Shown here: piece after piece, positions 32,020 through 32,554 of the stretch
Position numbering within the stretch: position 1 is the stretch's first letter
How the letters are laid out: the number at the start of each line of letters is the position of its first letter
NCBI RefSeq assembly: GCF_001462455.1
Contig: NZ_LNTD01000051.1
Coordinates: 1-32,554 of the forward strand
Source of the DNA: Cellulomonas sp. B6
GTDB taxonomy: Bacteria; Actinomycetota; Actinomycetes; Actinomycetales; Cellulomonadaceae
Reading direction: 5' to 3'
DNA: 32,554 nt
Made by a program: the position numbers and the translations under genes
Notes under the pieces: model-generated
The model's input: the letters and a program-made list of their open reading frames with translations, nothing else
Database searches by the model: none
Told to the model about the DNA's origin: nothing

Positions 32020-32554
32020 TCAGGCCGGTGCCGGCCCCGTGCTGCCCCGCACGACCAGCTCGACCGGCACGACCGCCGTGCCCGCCGAGCCGCCGGGCGC
32101 ACCGTCGGCGCGGCTGCGCGCGAGCGCGTCGCCCAGCGCCGCCGCAGCGAGCCGGCCCTTGGTGACGAAGTCCTGACGCACCGTCGTGAGCTGCGGCTCG
32201 ACCGACGTGGCCAGCACGGAGTCGTCGAACCCGACGACGGACAGGTCCGCGGGCACGCGGACCCCCGCGGCGCTCGCTGCCCGCACGAGCGTCGCCGCCA
32301 GGAGGTCGGAGAAGCAGACCACCGCGGTGGGACGCCGCGGGCCGGCCAGCAGCAGCTCGGCGCCCCGCGTGGCGTCCGGCGCGAAGTTGTCGCGCACCTC
32401 CAGCACGCGGGCGGGCAGGCCCGCCGCGGCCAGCGCCTCGACGGCACCGAGCGTGCGCTCGCGCGCGACGTGGTTGGGGTTGGCGTCGAGCGGGGCGGTG
32501 CGCCACCCGGGCTCGGTGCGGCTCGGGTCCATCGTGAGGACCGCGACGTCGCGG
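32020..32554 (-). CDS. LacI-family transcriptional regulator, C-terminal part
   Basis: Partial gene, cut by the window end. About 178 residues of the periplasmic-binding-protein-like sensor domain are visible, with the signature segments PTAVVCFSDLLAATLVRAA, GVRVPADLSVVGFDD and a later PQLTTVRQDFVTKGRLAA. These are the second half of a LacI/GalR sensor. The DNA-binding helix-turn-helix must lie beyond 32554. An internal ATG at 32532 is not the start, because the reading frame and domain continue upstream. The ligand and target genes are unknown. Confidence 0.88.
   Translation of the reverse strand, partial: RDVAVLTMDPSRTEPGWRTAPLDANPNHVARERTLGAVEALAAAGLPARVLEVRDNFAPDATRGAELLLAGPRRPTAVVCFSDLLAATLVRAASAAGVRVPADLSVVGFDDSVLATSVEPQLTTVRQDFVTKGRLAAAALGDALARSRADGAPGGSAGTAVVPVELVVRGSTGPAPA

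Overview
This window comes from a very GC-rich actinobacterium. Gene content, start-codon style (many GTG starts, TANNNT boxes 6-8 bases upstream of start codons) and close resemblance to mycobacterial and streptomycete proteins (HisN, MPT83, Kgd, SigR/RsrA, bL37) support this. A Cellulomonas-like member of the Micrococcales is my best guess from general impression; I could not test it. There is no insertion sequence, prophage, CRISPR array, tRNA or rRNA. The segment reads as ordinary chromosome, about 36 protein genes with little spacing.

Layout. (1) 45-4151, minus: the housekeeping cluster aroA - rsgA - hisN - SAM methyltransferase, preceded by a DoxX-like membrane gene (4187-4738). (2) 4874-6031, plus: the thiol-oxidative-stress pair sigR-rsrA. 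It has a SigR-type promoter placed to make a longer SigR form and a housekeeping-type -10 placed to make the short form. (3) 6111-7403: the 24-residue ribosomal protein bL37 (minus) and a lone PilT ATPase (plus). (4) 7428-9002: a DUF4097 beta-solenoid protein and a PadR regulator behind a palindromic operator. (5) 9052-10478, minus: a four-helix membrane protein, an SGNH-fold protein that has lost its catalytic residues, and a 56-residue membrane peptide, divergent from a GlxA/AraC-type regulator (10572-11561). (6) 11726-14466: an MPT83/MPT70-like fasciclin lipoprotein and DipZ, divergently transcribed from two matching promoters that resemble the mycobacterial SigK consensus.

(7) 14548-20405, minus: the large 2-oxoglutarate decarboxylase/dehydrogenase Kgd, then a response regulator - histidine kinase pair. 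(8) 20472-23050, plus: a leader region and two coupled CNNM/CorC-type transporters. (9) 23331-25232: a membrane-anchored VanY-type peptidase and an aldose 1-epimerase. (10) 25370-26059: a DUF6882-like protein. (11) 26268-30948, plus: a compact Tad pilus operon (tadA, tadB, tadC, a pilin-like peptide, two TadE-like proteins, a TadG-like protein), nearly all joined by 4-base start/stop overlaps. (12) 31060-32007: a tandem universal stress protein, convergent with the C-terminal part of a LacI-family regulator that runs off the window.

Several convergent gene pairs are separated by long perfect hairpins. The strongest candidates for something not yet described locally are the mirror-image fasciclin/DipZ promoters, the two-form SigR arrangement, the non-catalytic SGNH protein, and the tadE gene with no standard start codon. 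I found no clearly new multi-gene system.
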